Part shown: positions 1 to 11,244 of the stretch, piece after piece
How positions within the stretch are numbered: the first letter of the stretch is position 1
Layout of the letters: each line of letters begins with the position of its first letter
NCBI GenBank assembly: GCA_019454045.1
Contig: SKCR01034778.1
Coordinates: 1 to 64,000 of the forward strand
DNA: 64,000 bases
Source of the DNA: Zanthoxylum bungeanum
Lineage: Eukaryota > Streptophyta > Magnoliopsida > Sapindales > Rutaceae
Direction: 5' to 3'
The notes under the pieces: model-generated
What the model was told of the DNA's origin: nothing
Database searches by the model: none
The model's input: only the letters and a program-made list of their open reading frames with translations
Translations under genes and position numbers: made by a program

Positions 1-1145
1 TGGGGGGCCTAAAAAAATGAAAAAAAAAAAAGAGAAAAAAATGAAAAAAAAATAAAATTTGTTTGCTTTTAGTCCTTGATAGTTGGACATAAGTCTTGAT
101 ATGCTTTTATCTGATACTTTGAGTAATTGATCTATGTTAGACTCGTAAGCACTTGATTATGGTTCTTAGCAGTGAAAACCTGAGTAGTTAGCAAAGTGAC
201 TAGTTGAAGAAATTATAGGTCGGTGAATGACCGTTTTCTTAGATGTCTATCTTGATTTGCTTATGTTATGATGTGTGGTATGGTTGAAAATGAAATAAAA
301 GTCTCTAAAGAAAAGAATTGAACCACCTATAACCGATAAACGTGAAGCTACCAATAGGCGAGTATTAGGAACACCATGAGGAGAAATGCTACCTTAAAGG
401 GTAGGTGTGTTGAAAAAAGAGAAAGAAAGAAAAAAAAAGTTCAAAATGAAAAGAAAAAAGAGAGACAAAGGAAAAGAAAGATAAAACCATATCACATTGA
501 GCATAGAAAAGCAATTGCAAAGCGTAACTGAGACATCTAGGTTGGTTTAACCCATCGATCATAATTTTTGAAACGAAATCATTGAGCTGGCTTATCTAGG
601 AATCGAGTTGTGAAAGAACCTTTGCACACACACACTTTGAGCCTGGCTTAGATCATTTATTCAAAGACTTGGATTTGAGTTGCATTGGGTGTTTTGAAAG
701 TTCTTTGGTTTCATTACTGAGCATTATTTATGGACAATGATATGTATAACTATTGGGACTATTTCGTAGCATGTATATAGCATGATGATATGGAAGGCCC
801 CACCATTTAATCAAGACTGGGGGTGACCAGTCTACCACCCCGCGAATAAGGGATATAATGAGAATTTGAGCCATGAGACTAGATAGAACTGAGCAAATTA
901 TTAGAAGAGAACTGGCAGAAGGAAATTGCAAGAAGACCCAGGGGGCGACCAAAGACAGTTATAGATGAGAAGCACCGAATAGCACAAGGAAGACCTAACC
1001 CATCGGAATAGGAAACACATTCATGCATGTATGCATACACGTCATATACACGCAATCTTTGTCTTATTTTTGTTCACAGGTTTTAAAGAAAATGAGAAAG
1101 CGGCAAATGCAAGCCAACTAGAAACAGCAACATAGCATCATCAGT

Positions 1146-1440
1146 TTCGGGAATGAATCCCAGGGTCGAGGCCCACATCGTCAGAGTTTTGGAATGAATC
1201 CCAGGGTCGAGGCCCACATCGTGAAAGTTTTGGAATGAATCCGGGAACGAATCTCAAGGTCGAGGCCCATATTGTCAGAGTTTTGGAATGAATCCAGGAA
1301 TAAATCCCAAGGTCGAGGCCCACATCGTCAGAGTTTTGGAATGAATCCGGGAACGAATCCCAGGGTCGAGGCCCATATTTTTAGAGTTTTGGAATGAATC
1401 CGGGAATGAGTCCCAAGGTCGAGGCCCATATCAGCATCAA
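1146..1440 (+). repeat. Tandem array a: 'gaatcc...gtcgaggcccacatcgtcagag' units
   Basis: About six imperfect copies of a unit built from 'tttggaatgaatcc', an optional 'gggaacgaatccc' block and 'gtcgaggcccacatc'. Spacing is 42 bp for the short form and about 54 bp for the long form, so units differ by an internal duplication of the 'gaatcc' block. No coding function. Confidence 0.8.
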
Positions 1441-1695
1441 TTTTGGGGATGAGTCCTAGGGCGAGGCCCGCATCAGTATCAGTTTGGGGGCGAGGCCCAC
1501 ATCAGTATCATTTTAGGGCGAGGCCCACATCGGTATCAGTTTGAGGATGGAGCATGGGTCGAGGCCCACATCAGTATCAGCTTGGAGATGAGTCTCAGGG
1601 TTGAGGCCCACATCAGTATCAGTCTGGGGGCGAGCCCACATCAGTTTCAGTTTTGGGGATGAGTCCCAGGGTTGAGGCCCACACATCATCAGAAA
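1441..1695 (+). repeat. Tandem array b: 'gaggcccacatcagtatcag' units
   Basis: Five to six short degenerate units share 'gaggcccacatcagtatcag', with variable spacers carrying 'ggggatgagtcccagggt'. The core clearly derives from the second half of array a, so the two arrays are stages of one repeat history rather than independent repeats. Confidence 0.75.
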
Positions 1696-2150
1696 GCTGG
1701 GAATGGCACTCCGAGAATGGAGCACAGTTTGAGAATGAACAAGCCGGGAATGGCACTCCAAGAATGGAGCACAGTTCGAGAATGAACAAGCCGGGCATGG
1801 CACTCCGAGAATGGAGCATAGTTCGAGAATGAACAAGCCGGGAATGGCACTCCGAGAATGGAGCAAGGTTCGGGAATGAACAAACTGAGAATGGCACTCC
1901 GAGAATGGAGCACAGTTCGGGAATGAACAAGCCGGGAATGGCACTCCGAGAATGGAGTAGAGTTCGAGAATGAACAAGCCAGGAATGGCACTCCGAGCAT
2001 GGAGCACAGTTCAGGAATGAACTAGCCGGGAATGGCACTCCGAGAATGGAACGGAGTTCGAGAATGAACAAGCCGAGAATGGCACTCCGAGAATGGAGTA
2101 GAGTTCGAGAATGAACAAACCGAGAATGGCACTCTGAGAATGGAAGATCG
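1696..2150 (+). repeat. Tandem array c: 47-bp units
   Basis: About ten copies of a 47-bp unit containing 'aatggcactccgagaatgg' and 'gttcgagaatgaacaagcc'. Neighbouring 'cactcc' motifs (for example 1801 and 1848) are exactly 47 bases apart. Because 47 is not a multiple of three, the array opens all three antisense frames; the 103-164 residue antisense frames here are artefacts. Confidence 0.9.
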
Positions 2151-2159
2151 GCATCAACA

Positions 2160-3060
2160 TCAGTTCGGCCGGGTATGGCACTCAGGGGGTGAGGCCCACA
2201 TCATTATCAGTATCAGTCTTGCTGGGTATGGCACTCTGGGGGCGAGGCCCACATCAGACATCAGATCAGTTTTGCCAGGTACGGCACTCCGGGTATGGAG
2301 ATATTTCGACGACACCTTGGGTATGAGGTTTAGCTTGCCAGGTACGGCACTCCGGGTATAGAGATATTTCGGCGACACCCTAGGTATGGGGTTAGCACGC
2401 CAGGTATGGCATTCAGACCACAGCGACACCTTAGGTACGGGGTTAGCACGCCAGGTACGGCATGTGGACTATTGTGGACTACCGCGACACTCTAGGTACG
2501 GGGTTAGCATTCAGACTACTGCGACATAGGTACGGGGTTAGCATTCAGACTACTGTGACACCCTAGGTACAGGGTTAGCATTCAGAAAATTGCGGCACTC
2601 TAGGTGCGGAGACGTAACTGCGACACCCTAGGTACGAGGTTAGCATTCAGAAAACTATGACACCCTAGGTACGGGGTTAGCACGCCAGGTACGGCATTCA
2701 GACCACAACAACACCCTAGGTACAGGGTTAGCACGCCGGGTACGGCATGTGGACTATTGTGGACTACTGCGACACCCTAGGTACGGGGTTAGCATTCAGA
2801 CAATTGCGGCACTCTAGGTACGAAGACGTAACTGCGACACCCTAGGTACGAGGTTAGCACGCCAGGTACGCCATTCAGACCACTGCGACACCCTAGGTAC
2901 GGGGTTAGCACGCCAGGTACGGCATGTGGACTATTGTGGACTACTGCGACACCCTAGGTACGAGGTTTAGCACGACGAGAATGGCACAACAACATCAACT
3001 ATGCAACACTCTAGGTATGGAGACATAACCGCGACACCCTAGGTACGGGGTTTAGCATGC
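2160..3060 (+). repeat. Tandem array d: 'gacaccctaggtacggggttagca' units
   Basis: Roughly 15 degenerate units built from 'cgacaccctaggtacgggg', 'ttagcacgccaggtacggca' and optional 'tgtggactattgtggactac' modules. The modules recombine in different orders (about 2440-2520, 2740-2790, 2920-2960), giving a higher-order pattern instead of one fixed period. It follows array c with only a short transition. Confidence 0.85.
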
Positions 3061-3064
3061 CAGG

Positions 3065-3550
3065 AATGGCACATCATCAAATCAGTTCGGGAACAAAGCC
3101 CACAAGTGGTTCGGGAACAAAGCCCAGAGGTCGAGGCACCTCGCCATCACATTCAGTACGGGAACAAAGCCCAGGGAACAAAGCCCACTCTCTACACAGT
3201 TCGGGAACAAAGCCCACATGTGGTTCAGGAACAAAGCCCAGAGGTCGAGGCACCTCGCCATCACATTCAGCTCGGGAACAAAGCCCACAGGTGGTTTGGG
3301 AACAAAGGCTAGAGGTCGAGGCACCTCGCCATCACATTCAGCTCGGGAATAAAGCCCAGGGAACAAAGCCCATAGATGGTTCGGGAACAAATCCCAGAGG
3401 TCGAGGCACCTCGCCATCACATTCAACACAACGGGAACAAAGCCCAGGGAACAAAGCCCACTCTCTACATAGTTCGGGAACAAAGCCCACAGATGGTTCG
3501 GGAACAAAGCCCAGGGGTCGAAGCGCCTCGCCATCATATCAGTTCAGTTC
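3065..3550 (+). repeat. Tandem array e: 'cgggaacaaagccca' units
   Basis: A compound array in which the 15-base core 'cgggaacaaagccca' occurs about a dozen times. It alternates with 'gaggtcgaggcacctcgcc' and 'atcacattcag' modules, so units come in short (~25 bp) and long (~70 bp) forms. 'gaggtcgaggcacctc' is itself close to an inverted repeat. The open frames on both strands here are repeat artefacts. Confidence 0.85.
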
Positions 3551-3737
3551 GGTAGTGATTCCTAGTGATCGCAGCATCTTGCAGGGATGAACCTCGAGGT
3601 CGCGACACCTCACCACATCGTCAAAATCAGTTTAGAGCAACAGGCAAACCAGGTGACAGCTGGAGAGCCAGGTAAGTAAAAATGCATTGCACGTACTTTG
3701 ATATGATTGTCATTGCCACACACTACACAAGTCCTAT

Positions 3738-3752
3738 CAAAGTGGGGGCGAC
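3738..3752 (+). other. Polypurine tract of the Tat-like element
   Basis: The bases 'caaagtgggggcgac' lie directly before the LTR start TGTAGGCAC. In LTR retrotransposons this purine run primes plus-strand DNA synthesis and always abuts the 3' LTR, which fixes the element's orientation as plus. Confidence 0.75.
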
Positions 3753-4279
3753 TGTAGGCACTGCATTTTTGCATATAAGCCCGATGATGAGTCTCGTATG
3801 GAGACACTACCTCTTTAGTTGTGAAAGCCGCGGGAAACGGATGTTGGAAGGGTAAAGTTGGAAATTAGCATTTTGTCAGATTTAACTCGCTTGTTTCGCT
3901 TAGGGTTCGCTTGTTGGACCTCTGTTTTTAAACACACCAAGCCCAATCCAAAATAATTAAAACATTTAAAATGCATGTCACAAATTAAATCAAAACCAAT
4001 TAAAATTAAATTAAAACACATGTCACAAATTAAATTCATTTCCCAAATTAAAAAATTCAAATTAAATTCCATAAATAACATTCCTAATTAAAATAAATCA
4101 CATCCCTAATTTAATTAAATCACCTAGCAATTTAAATAAATCATATCCTTAATTAATAAGAACAAATCAAATTAATTCCCCTAATTAAAGATTTTCCCTA
4201 TCACATAATAATTAAATCTTCCCCATCAATACACAATCTCTATTTCCTTCTCCAAAAAGGTAAACCTCATCCATTGGCC

Positions 4280-4287
4280 TATAAAAA
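4280..4287 (+). promoter_or_regulatory. TATA box in the Tat-like LTR
   Basis: 'tataaaaa' lies about 530 bp into the LTR, followed by an unusually C/A-rich, G-poor stretch from about 4300 to 5000. This is the expected LTR promoter layout (U3/R boundary about 30 bp downstream). No transcript evidence. Confidence 0.5.
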
Positions 4288-4697
4288 GAACCTTTAACCC
4301 AACCTTTCAAACCCTGGCTCATTCTCACGAACCAAAACAGAATAAACCCTAAAACTTAACTCATCTCTCTCATCGCAGCCTTCACGCAAAAACATCCCTT
4401 GGCCCTCACTCCTCCCGGCCAACTCTTCACAGCCAGTAACATCCTCATGCAAGCCTTCACCTCATGTTCCCTCAATCAGCCCTCGTCCCCTCAATCAGCC
4501 CTACACGTGAATCCCACATCGACTAAAAGCAAGCCTGCTCCACGCCATCACTCACTGCCCCTTGCCTTCACGAGCCAGACACCAGCCCACTCACGCACAC
4601 ACACACAAATCAGCCTCACGCCACATGCCACCCATTTCACGCCCTAAACTACAAACGTCCAAGCCCACCAAGACAATAACAACCCCTCACATATTTC

Positions 4698-4885
4698 CCT
4701 TGTTTCACGTCATTATCCATCCAAAACAACCCTTGTTTCACGTCATTAGCCACCCATAACAACCCTTGTTTCACGTCATTAGCTACCCTCACATGCTGCC
4801 CTTGTTTCACGTCAGTAGCTACCATCACATACTGCCCTTGTTTCACGTCATTAGCCACCCACAACAACCCTTTTTTCACGCCCAT
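4698..4885 (+). repeat. 33/36-bp minisatellite in the LTR
   Basis: Six units share 'ccttgtttcacgtcatta' followed by 'gcYaccc' and a variable end. 'tgtttcac' starts lie at about 4701, 4734, 4767, 4803 and 4839, with a decayed sixth near 4872, so spacing is 33, 33, 36, 36 and 33 bp. All periods are multiples of three, which keeps short frames open, but nothing suggests translation. Confidence 0.75.
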
Positions 4886-6082
4886 TCAGCCCTCCACAAA
4901 CTGCTACCACTCACGCCCATTCAGCCCTCCTCAAATTGCTTCCACTCACGCAAATAAACCTCCTACAAACTGCTTCCACTCACGCAAAGAACAGCCCTGA
5001 AACAGTCCAGAATTCACCCCCAAAACTGCACCAAAAACAGTCCCCAAAACCGCATAAAATAACACCAAAACAGTCCTTGAATACCGCAAACAGTAACTAA
5101 ACCCGGTGACCAGAAAAAACAACAAAAACAGCAGCAAAATGGAGTGAAAACAGCAGCCCAGACAGCGAAACAGCGAGGAAAAACGTTGAATTAGTGAACC
5201 AGAAAAGTTGCAGAGCATTCTCCCTTCCGACGGCCGTGTAACGCGCTTTCGAGAGACGAAAAAAAAGGTTAGACCTGAGGGCACCCTTTTTACTTATTAT
5301 CTTTCGTTTCTTTTATTTATTTTAATATATTATCGCATGAGAGTCGTTTGTTGAGGCATGATGTGAATTCCGGATGAACGGAATGCATGTTCTCTCTTGT
5401 GGTATATCGGATGGAAACCCGGACGTAAATTCCGTAACCGAATCCGAATGGACGGTAGTGCGGTTTGCACTCGGGATACAACGCCATGTACTACTTGAGA
5501 GACACACGTATTTCGTTTCATCCAACCATGTATTTGAGCATGATTAGGTTGCTAGTACGTTATTTATTTTTGTAAGCATGATTTAGTCTAGTATGTTATT
5601 TAGTTATTTATTTTTTAAGCATGATTAGTTATTTATTTTGCGTTTGGAATTTGCATTATGTTTATGTTGTTATTTGTTTTCCGCATCATATAATTGAAGC
5701 ATGTTCATGGGATTGCCGTGTGTTATTGTGTGTTTTTCGTGGTGATAACTTACTTTTCAAGCATGCAAACTTAGACATAGGATTTATCTTTATGAACATG
5801 AACTAGATATAGGTTGTTCTTGAGCATGTTGCGTAGATTTGTTTAAGATATTGCATAAATCACATCATTACAAGTGGCATAAGTAAGGGACCATTCTGAA
5901 CCCAACAGGTTTGAGGTCTTCCCTTACGAGGGGTGAGTGCGGCGTTAAATCTTTGTCCCGGTTCACACCGGGTGGCGACTCCATGTTATTTCTCCGGTTT
6001 AGTTCCCCGCGAGCTATTCCGTACTCCCAACTAGGCCGCGAGCCTAGAACAGCGTTGTCAATTTATGTGTCATACAACTACA

Positions 6083-7007
6083 TTTTTACCGATTTACAAG
6101 ACATGGTTGGCTTCTAGAAAAGCACCGTGCCTACCCAATTCTCCAGAAATATTCTTAAAGGAATATGTAATCTGTATCAGGCGTAGTATACGTGGTATTG
6201 CGTATTTCGATCCAGTATCGGATGTCACGTGCTAGGCCTGGGGCTGGAATTGTGTCTGCCCCGTACGAAGAACATATCGAATCTCTGGTAACTAGTCTCT
6301 ATAATCGGATAAACATGACCTAGCCATATTATTCTGATAGCTGCAGCATATAAGAGCACCAGTTCCGTATCCTATGTGACCATCATCTCCATATGACTGG
6401 AGTGATACTTCCATCTTGACATCACACCCAATACACTACGATTCTCAATATACCCAGAAGAGGCGTACACAGAACCTGTTAAAGCCTTGGACGACCAAAA
6501 ACAAAGTATATTGATTGTCGCAAGTATTAGCGGTGCAAGTCTCAGGTTAAGACCAAATACACCTACCCTGATTCGGACTTCCATAGACACATAGTCATAC
6601 TACCAATGGAATTCCTAGGGGTCTATCCAGAGAGAAGTGTTTTCGTACCATCGGTAAACACAACCTCCTATTACACTTGCATGAGTATCCAATACCCAAA
6701 TATATGAGAATTATGCCGTTATGCTCCCATAACACGCACAAGTGCAATACTAGTCTATTCCGCATTATCGATGTCCAATCTCGATAATACTACTACTATG
6801 GATATTTCAATGATTAAACCTTAGTGGATTAATACTGTCTCATATCTTATTAATCTGGAACTAATCATATGGACTTTTATCATTTATATATCCCGGTAAT
6901 CCAATTACAAATGATAAAAGAGCAATTTCCTTTATCACATAGTTAATTTGTACAACAACACAATGTTCTGTACAAATAGTGATGCTATGGGTCATAATTG
7001 TCCAACA
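6083..7007 (-). mobile_element. Copia family B LTR fragment, cut by the Tat-like element
   Basis: Read on the minus strand this starts TGTTGGACAATTATGACC and matches, over its whole length, the first half of the B LTRs at 38758-40804 and 23790-24717 (for example 'caattctccagaaa', 'gattgtcgcaagtattagcg', 'tgggtcataattgtcc'). It breaks off on the left where the Tat-like LTR begins. The rest of this LTR presumably lies beyond the Tat-like element, off the window. No purine tract lies next to its right end, so it may be a solo LTR or a 5' LTR. Confidence 0.85.
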
Positions 7008-7739
7008 CATATTAGGCTTAGTCATTCCGTAAATAGACGGCTTTTTTCTTTTAGTGATGGAAAATAATAAGAAAATATAGGTAAAATAATAAGAAAATAT
7101 GGATAATGAATACAAATCATGAAGGTTATCAATCTTTGAAATCTACAATCTTCTCCTCTTGATTCTTACTTGATCTTCTTGTTCTTGTTTGTTCTTGAGT
7201 GGTTTTGTGGTTAGAGAATGTTTTGGCCTCCAAGAAGGCTTATTTTGCAATTAAAAAACGTATATAAAGTAACTTTATGCATTCCCCTTATATAGATATC
7301 ATAAAAAAAAGTTTCATATCAATTTTGGAGTTATCGCATTTACGGCAAGACTCAAAGATCTTTACGGCACGCTATAAACCTTTTTTAAGTCACTGAATGA
7401 TGTTGAACTAGCTTGTGACGTGCCACAATATTTCACATCACGCTGCAAACTGATAGTACAAATTTGTCAATAAAAACTATAAAGTTGTAGACAATTGAGT
7501 ATTCTTTCCAACACAACTTGAATCACCTTAATTCAACATCATATAAGAAAGTTATGACCAAAATAATAAGTCCGCGCAAATTAGGAAGTCACTTGTGCGA
7601 ATTGGGAATTTCGAGTTTCTCACTCTCTTTTGCTTAATTCTTCATATAATGTATCATAAACAATAAAATAATGAATATTAGTACATTTATCATCCTTGAA
7701 AAGTGTATATTTTAGGTATTTATCATCTACAGTGTAAGA
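7008..7739. other. Intergenic, no gene seen
   Basis: AT-rich sequence without coding signal. 'cttgatcttcttgttcttgt' near 7170 looks like the pyrimidine-rich leader of an LTR, but I find no second copy, primer site or TSD, so nothing is annotated. Confidence 0.5.
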
Positions 7740-8790
7740 TTACTTTATACACCTCTATATATGTCTCCACCATCAAGGATGAATACTGATCTGAATGTAG
7801 ATTTCTTAGAATCTCTATCAGATTGAAAATCAAAACTAGTATATAAGTTCACAATCAAATCTTGTGCAGAATGCACAATTATATAATTATCATTCTTTTT
7901 AGATACTTGAGAATTATCTTAATAGTCATCCAATGATCCAATCTTAGGTTTAACTGATATCTATTGACTACTCACACAATATATCAGATGTTCAGTCTCA
8001 CGCATAGCATAACATACATGAGACTACCTACAACAAAGACATGGATAATTTGTATCATATCATCAATTTCTTGAGGTGTCTTATGACATTGTTCCTTAAA
8101 CAAGTGAACTTTATGCCTAGAAGGTAGATTACATTTCTTGTAATTATGCATTGTAAATTGCATAAATATATTATCGATACATGATACTTGAGACAGTGCT
8201 AACAACCGTTTCTTCCAAAGCCAAGTAATTTGGATCCCAAAAACTTAAATTGCCTCTCCCGAATCCTTCATTTGAAATTGGTTAGCTAATCAGTCCTTTA
8301 TGTCTAAAAATATTTTTATATGATTTCCAATGAGTTAAATATCATCAACATAAAGTATGAATAAAATTATTTTCTTATATAATGCATTTGTATAAATAAT
8401 ATTTATTGATATTCTGCTCAGTATCATAAGATTTGATCATAGTATCAAAAATTATGATCTAAGATCGAGATGCTTACTTGAGTCTATAGAATTTACATTT
8501 ACATCTTGCAAACCTTTTGCTCTTAACAGTAGACATAAATCCATTGGCAGCACCATATAGATGATCTCATCAAAACTACCATTCAAGAATGCAGATTTGA
8601 TGTCCATTTATCATATCTCATTGTCAAAATATGCAACAATACATAGTATAATTCGAATGGTGAGAAAATTTCCTCATAGTCAACTCTTTTTTTTGGGTAT
8701 GACCCTTGGCCACTAACCTTACTTTGATGATTTGAACATTCTCATCTAATCTTCTCTTACACTTTTAGAATCATTTAGGGGGAAATGTTG
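7740..8790 (-). pseudogene. Degenerate Ty1/copia reverse transcriptase remnant
   Basis: Frame-by-frame translation of the minus strand shows scattered copia reverse transcriptase blocks in the right order. A 'MDIKSAFLNG' block lies near 8600. The catalytic YVDD box lies near 8340 and is followed at once by a stop. A block resembling 'GEAxxVxGIQI' lies near 8230. A 73-residue open stretch (7984-8205) matches the RT/RNase H connection with 'VGSLMYxMLC'. Many stops and frameshifts separate the blocks, so it is long dead. It may belong with the B LTR fragment on its left, since orientation and order fit a 3' LTR at 6083-7007. However, the expected purine tract is missing and the distance is longer than in the better copy near 30000, so the link is not established. 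Confidence 0.7.
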
Positions 8791-8918
8791 TATTTGATTT
8801 AATATTTAAAAGTATTTTTTAACTTAGAAATGTTTCAGTACTGAGGTTGTGTTCTTTTTCATTGATGATACAAAACTTTATACTCTCTTCAAAAATATTA
8901 TAATGTTGAAAAAATTAT

Positions 8919-9096
8919 GGAAAATGACACTCAATTACTCTACAGATTGTCATAATGGCACTTTAATCCCTATATTTTTAGAAATACAAGTTTCAATTCC
9001 TATAATTCTAGATAGGGAAATTATTATATGTTCACCCGAAAAATATCTGATATTCAAAAAACACCTAATTTTGAGAAAATGACTTATGTACATGTG
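8919..9096 (+). repeat. Left terminal inverted repeat of the 2.7-kb element
   Basis: About 178 bp that pair with the reverse complement of 11245-11577. Similarity stops just after 'gagaaaatgacttatg', which marks the inner end of the arm. Confidence 0.6.
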
Positions 9097-9474
9097 AAGT
9101 CCCAGAAGTTTAGCATGTCTAGCATGGTCATACAATTCATGTATAGGATGTTTTATGCACATGTAGATATATAGAGCCTGAAAACTCTTGAATTACGTTT
9201 TTTATCACATATGTTCCAGCATTCGAACTCAATCATTGTTCATATTTGTGGCACGTTCTCCAATCGTTCGAATGAAACTTCCTAGAGAGTTTTTCGTTTG
9301 ATTTGTGTCCTACAGTTCGTTCGAACGCAACCTTCCAAAGTCTTAGAGTTCGTGTGACATTCTTCAGCTTGTTCGAATGTGCCTTTGAAAAATTACGTGC
9401 CTTCGAGTGGCGTTGGACGAGCGTTCGAACTACTGTATTATTTTTAGACATAAAATTCTGGAATTTCGGCCCAC

Positions 9475-9483
9475 TATAAATAG
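9475..9483 (+). promoter_or_regulatory. Possible TATA box with leader-like sequence
   Basis: 'tataaatag' follows 'cggcccac' and precedes a pyrimidine-rich, CT-repeat leader ('ctctctcacgtctctaaacc', about 9509). This resembles an LTR or gene promoter. Upstream (9255-9430) are several 'gttcgaac'-like boxes. No open frame longer than about 90 codons follows, so the transcript, if any, is unlikely to be coding. Confidence 0.3.
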
Positions 9484-11244
9484 GGCCCTTAGATATTTCT
9501 TTTCCGTCTCTCTCACGTCTCTAAACCCTCAATTTTCTCTTCAAATCAAGCTCAATATGGAGAGTTTTTCAAGCATTTCCAAGTGCTAATGAAAGCAAGT
9601 AAGCTCTTTATCCTCATTTCTAGCTTTTGTTTGCAATTTAAAATGGGTTTCTCAAGCTAAGGTGAGACCCACGCATGACCCATGTCTACTTTTCATGATC
9701 ATGGTTAATTAGTAAGTTAATCTTACTTTGGTAGGTGTTTATTGACATGATTCATGCATGGATTAGGTTAGATCCATGTTTATGTTTGGATTTGGTCATT
9801 TCTATAGATTTAAAGTAAGGGTATGCAAGATTATCATGACATGAGCATGTAATAGTCCATGATTTGTGTTTATTTTTGAGATTGTGACTTATAGAGCATG
9901 ATATGGGTCTCATGTGTATTGGGTGTACTAATTGGGGGTTTGGCTGTGAGCCTCCCTTGTAGTATTGAGAGATGTTTTGAGTGACTAGTTGGTTATGTTG
10001 AAATGTCCCTCTAGTCAATCATGAGCATGTCATGTAATGAGTAATATTAGCGGTTCAACATAAGTTGAGTAGTGTATCAAATAGCTTAGAATGTTAGAAA
10101 AACGTCTTAAACTATCTCGTCAGTACAGATGAATGCATTAGATCATTCACGTGCATGATGAGGATCGTATGTCCAAGTACACTTATCGTGTTTTAACACA
10201 TGTTCCATAGATTCAACGCATGAGGGGTCTTTAGGTCCACGCGAGTACGTCAGCATTTGAGCATCAAGTTTTGTAAGTAAACCATATACTTTCTAAGTTT
10301 TCTATGTTATTCATTTAAGTATGTTATTTATGAATTATGTTTCCAATTTACGTATTGCCGTTTACGTTTTAAGTTTCAAGTTTCAAGACGAACAGTTATG
10401 TTTTTAGTTTGTGTATACGTTACTTGTTTTGTGTTTAAGGTTATGATTTCAAATTATGCATCCTCATAGTGAGGTACCGATTAGGGTCCCGTTTAGACCG
10501 CGCTAATCCCATACTTATTCTAAAAGAGGTAATGAGTTTCATACGAGCATTGTTTGCATAAGCCCATACACATGTTGTATCTGTTTATGATTCCATGCTT
10601 TATGTTTTAAGTTATAGTTCAAGTTTATAATTTTCAGTACATAATGGTTGATAAGTGTGATTTACACACACGTATTCATGCATCATCAGCTTATTATTTT
10701 GCTAGATTCCATTTAATTTAATTTATTTTGGAGTTGTTTGGTGTTGTATTAATAGGGAGTATTAGAGCATGGATTTTGGACAATTGTACGGATTTTAGGA
10801 TATTATGGATGCGACGGAAGCATACGGGAAACGCATAAATGAGTTTCATTAACGTCTTTTCAGTGTCATGATTTTAGTTTACTATCGATGTTTTCATGAA
10901 TCACGTTTTCATGTTACAAGTATGTAGTTTATGTTTTCAACCATAAAAAATATGCACATGTTTTAATTGAGTTTGATTTACAAGAAACAAGAAAATGAAT
11001 GTTTGTTATAGTTATGTTTTAAGCAGTCCATGTGTAGTGATGTATGTATGAACATGCATGTATAATTTATGAAATAATTCACGAATGTGACAGTACACTT
11101 TAATTCTTAAAAATAAACATTTACCACCCAATTTCTTTAAAAACTAGTTTTTTTTTTCGAACATCCACGAAATTTCGGACAGATAGATGATAAAACTTCT
11201 TAAATTTTAAGTGGTAATTGACCATTTTTAATAATTTTGGGTGC

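Larger units (their letters stand above)
1..3752 (+). mobile_element. Internal 3' region of a Tat/Ogre-like Ty3/gypsy retrotransposon
   Basis: This is the part of a plus-strand Ty3 element between the end of pol (off the left edge) and its 3' LTR. Bases 1-1140 hold purine-rich, non-coding DNA with A-runs near 1-55 and 410-490. From about 1146 to 3550 the sequence is almost entirely tandem repeats, and it ends at a purine tract directly before an LTR starting TGTAGGCAC. Long non-coding, repeat-filled segments between pol and the 3' LTR are known for plant Tat/Ogre elements, which is the basis of the class call; no pol domain is in the window to confirm it. Open frames here are by-products of the repeats. 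Superfamily is inferred, orientation is well supported by the purine tract and LTR order. Confidence 0.7.
3753..6082 (+). mobile_element. 3' LTR of the Tat/Ogre-like Ty3 element
   Basis: It starts TGTAGGCAC right after the polypurine tract and is taken to end at CTACA (6078-6082), giving terminal TGTAG...CTACA. It contains a TATA box at 4280, a C-rich leader (4300-5000) and 'ggtggcgactcc' near 5970, a motif I associate with the 3' end of Tat-type LTRs. Downstream the sequence changes to copia family B LTR ('tttttaccgatttacaag'), so the element inserted into a B LTR. The right end is uncertain by about 30 bp: the last bases before 6083 also resemble B, and an alternative end is 'agaaca' near 6050. 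The left TSD lies outside the window. Confidence 0.65.

Noticed and set aside
1141..3590. Several frames of 60-177 codons on both strands
   Set aside because: They follow tandem repeats whose units lack stops by chance; composition is repetitive and opposite strands are open at the same place.
5973..5982. 'tggcgactcc' as a primer binding site of a second element
   Set aside because: No internal region follows; the LTR is preceded by a polypurine tract, so this is a 3' LTR and the motif belongs to its U5 end.
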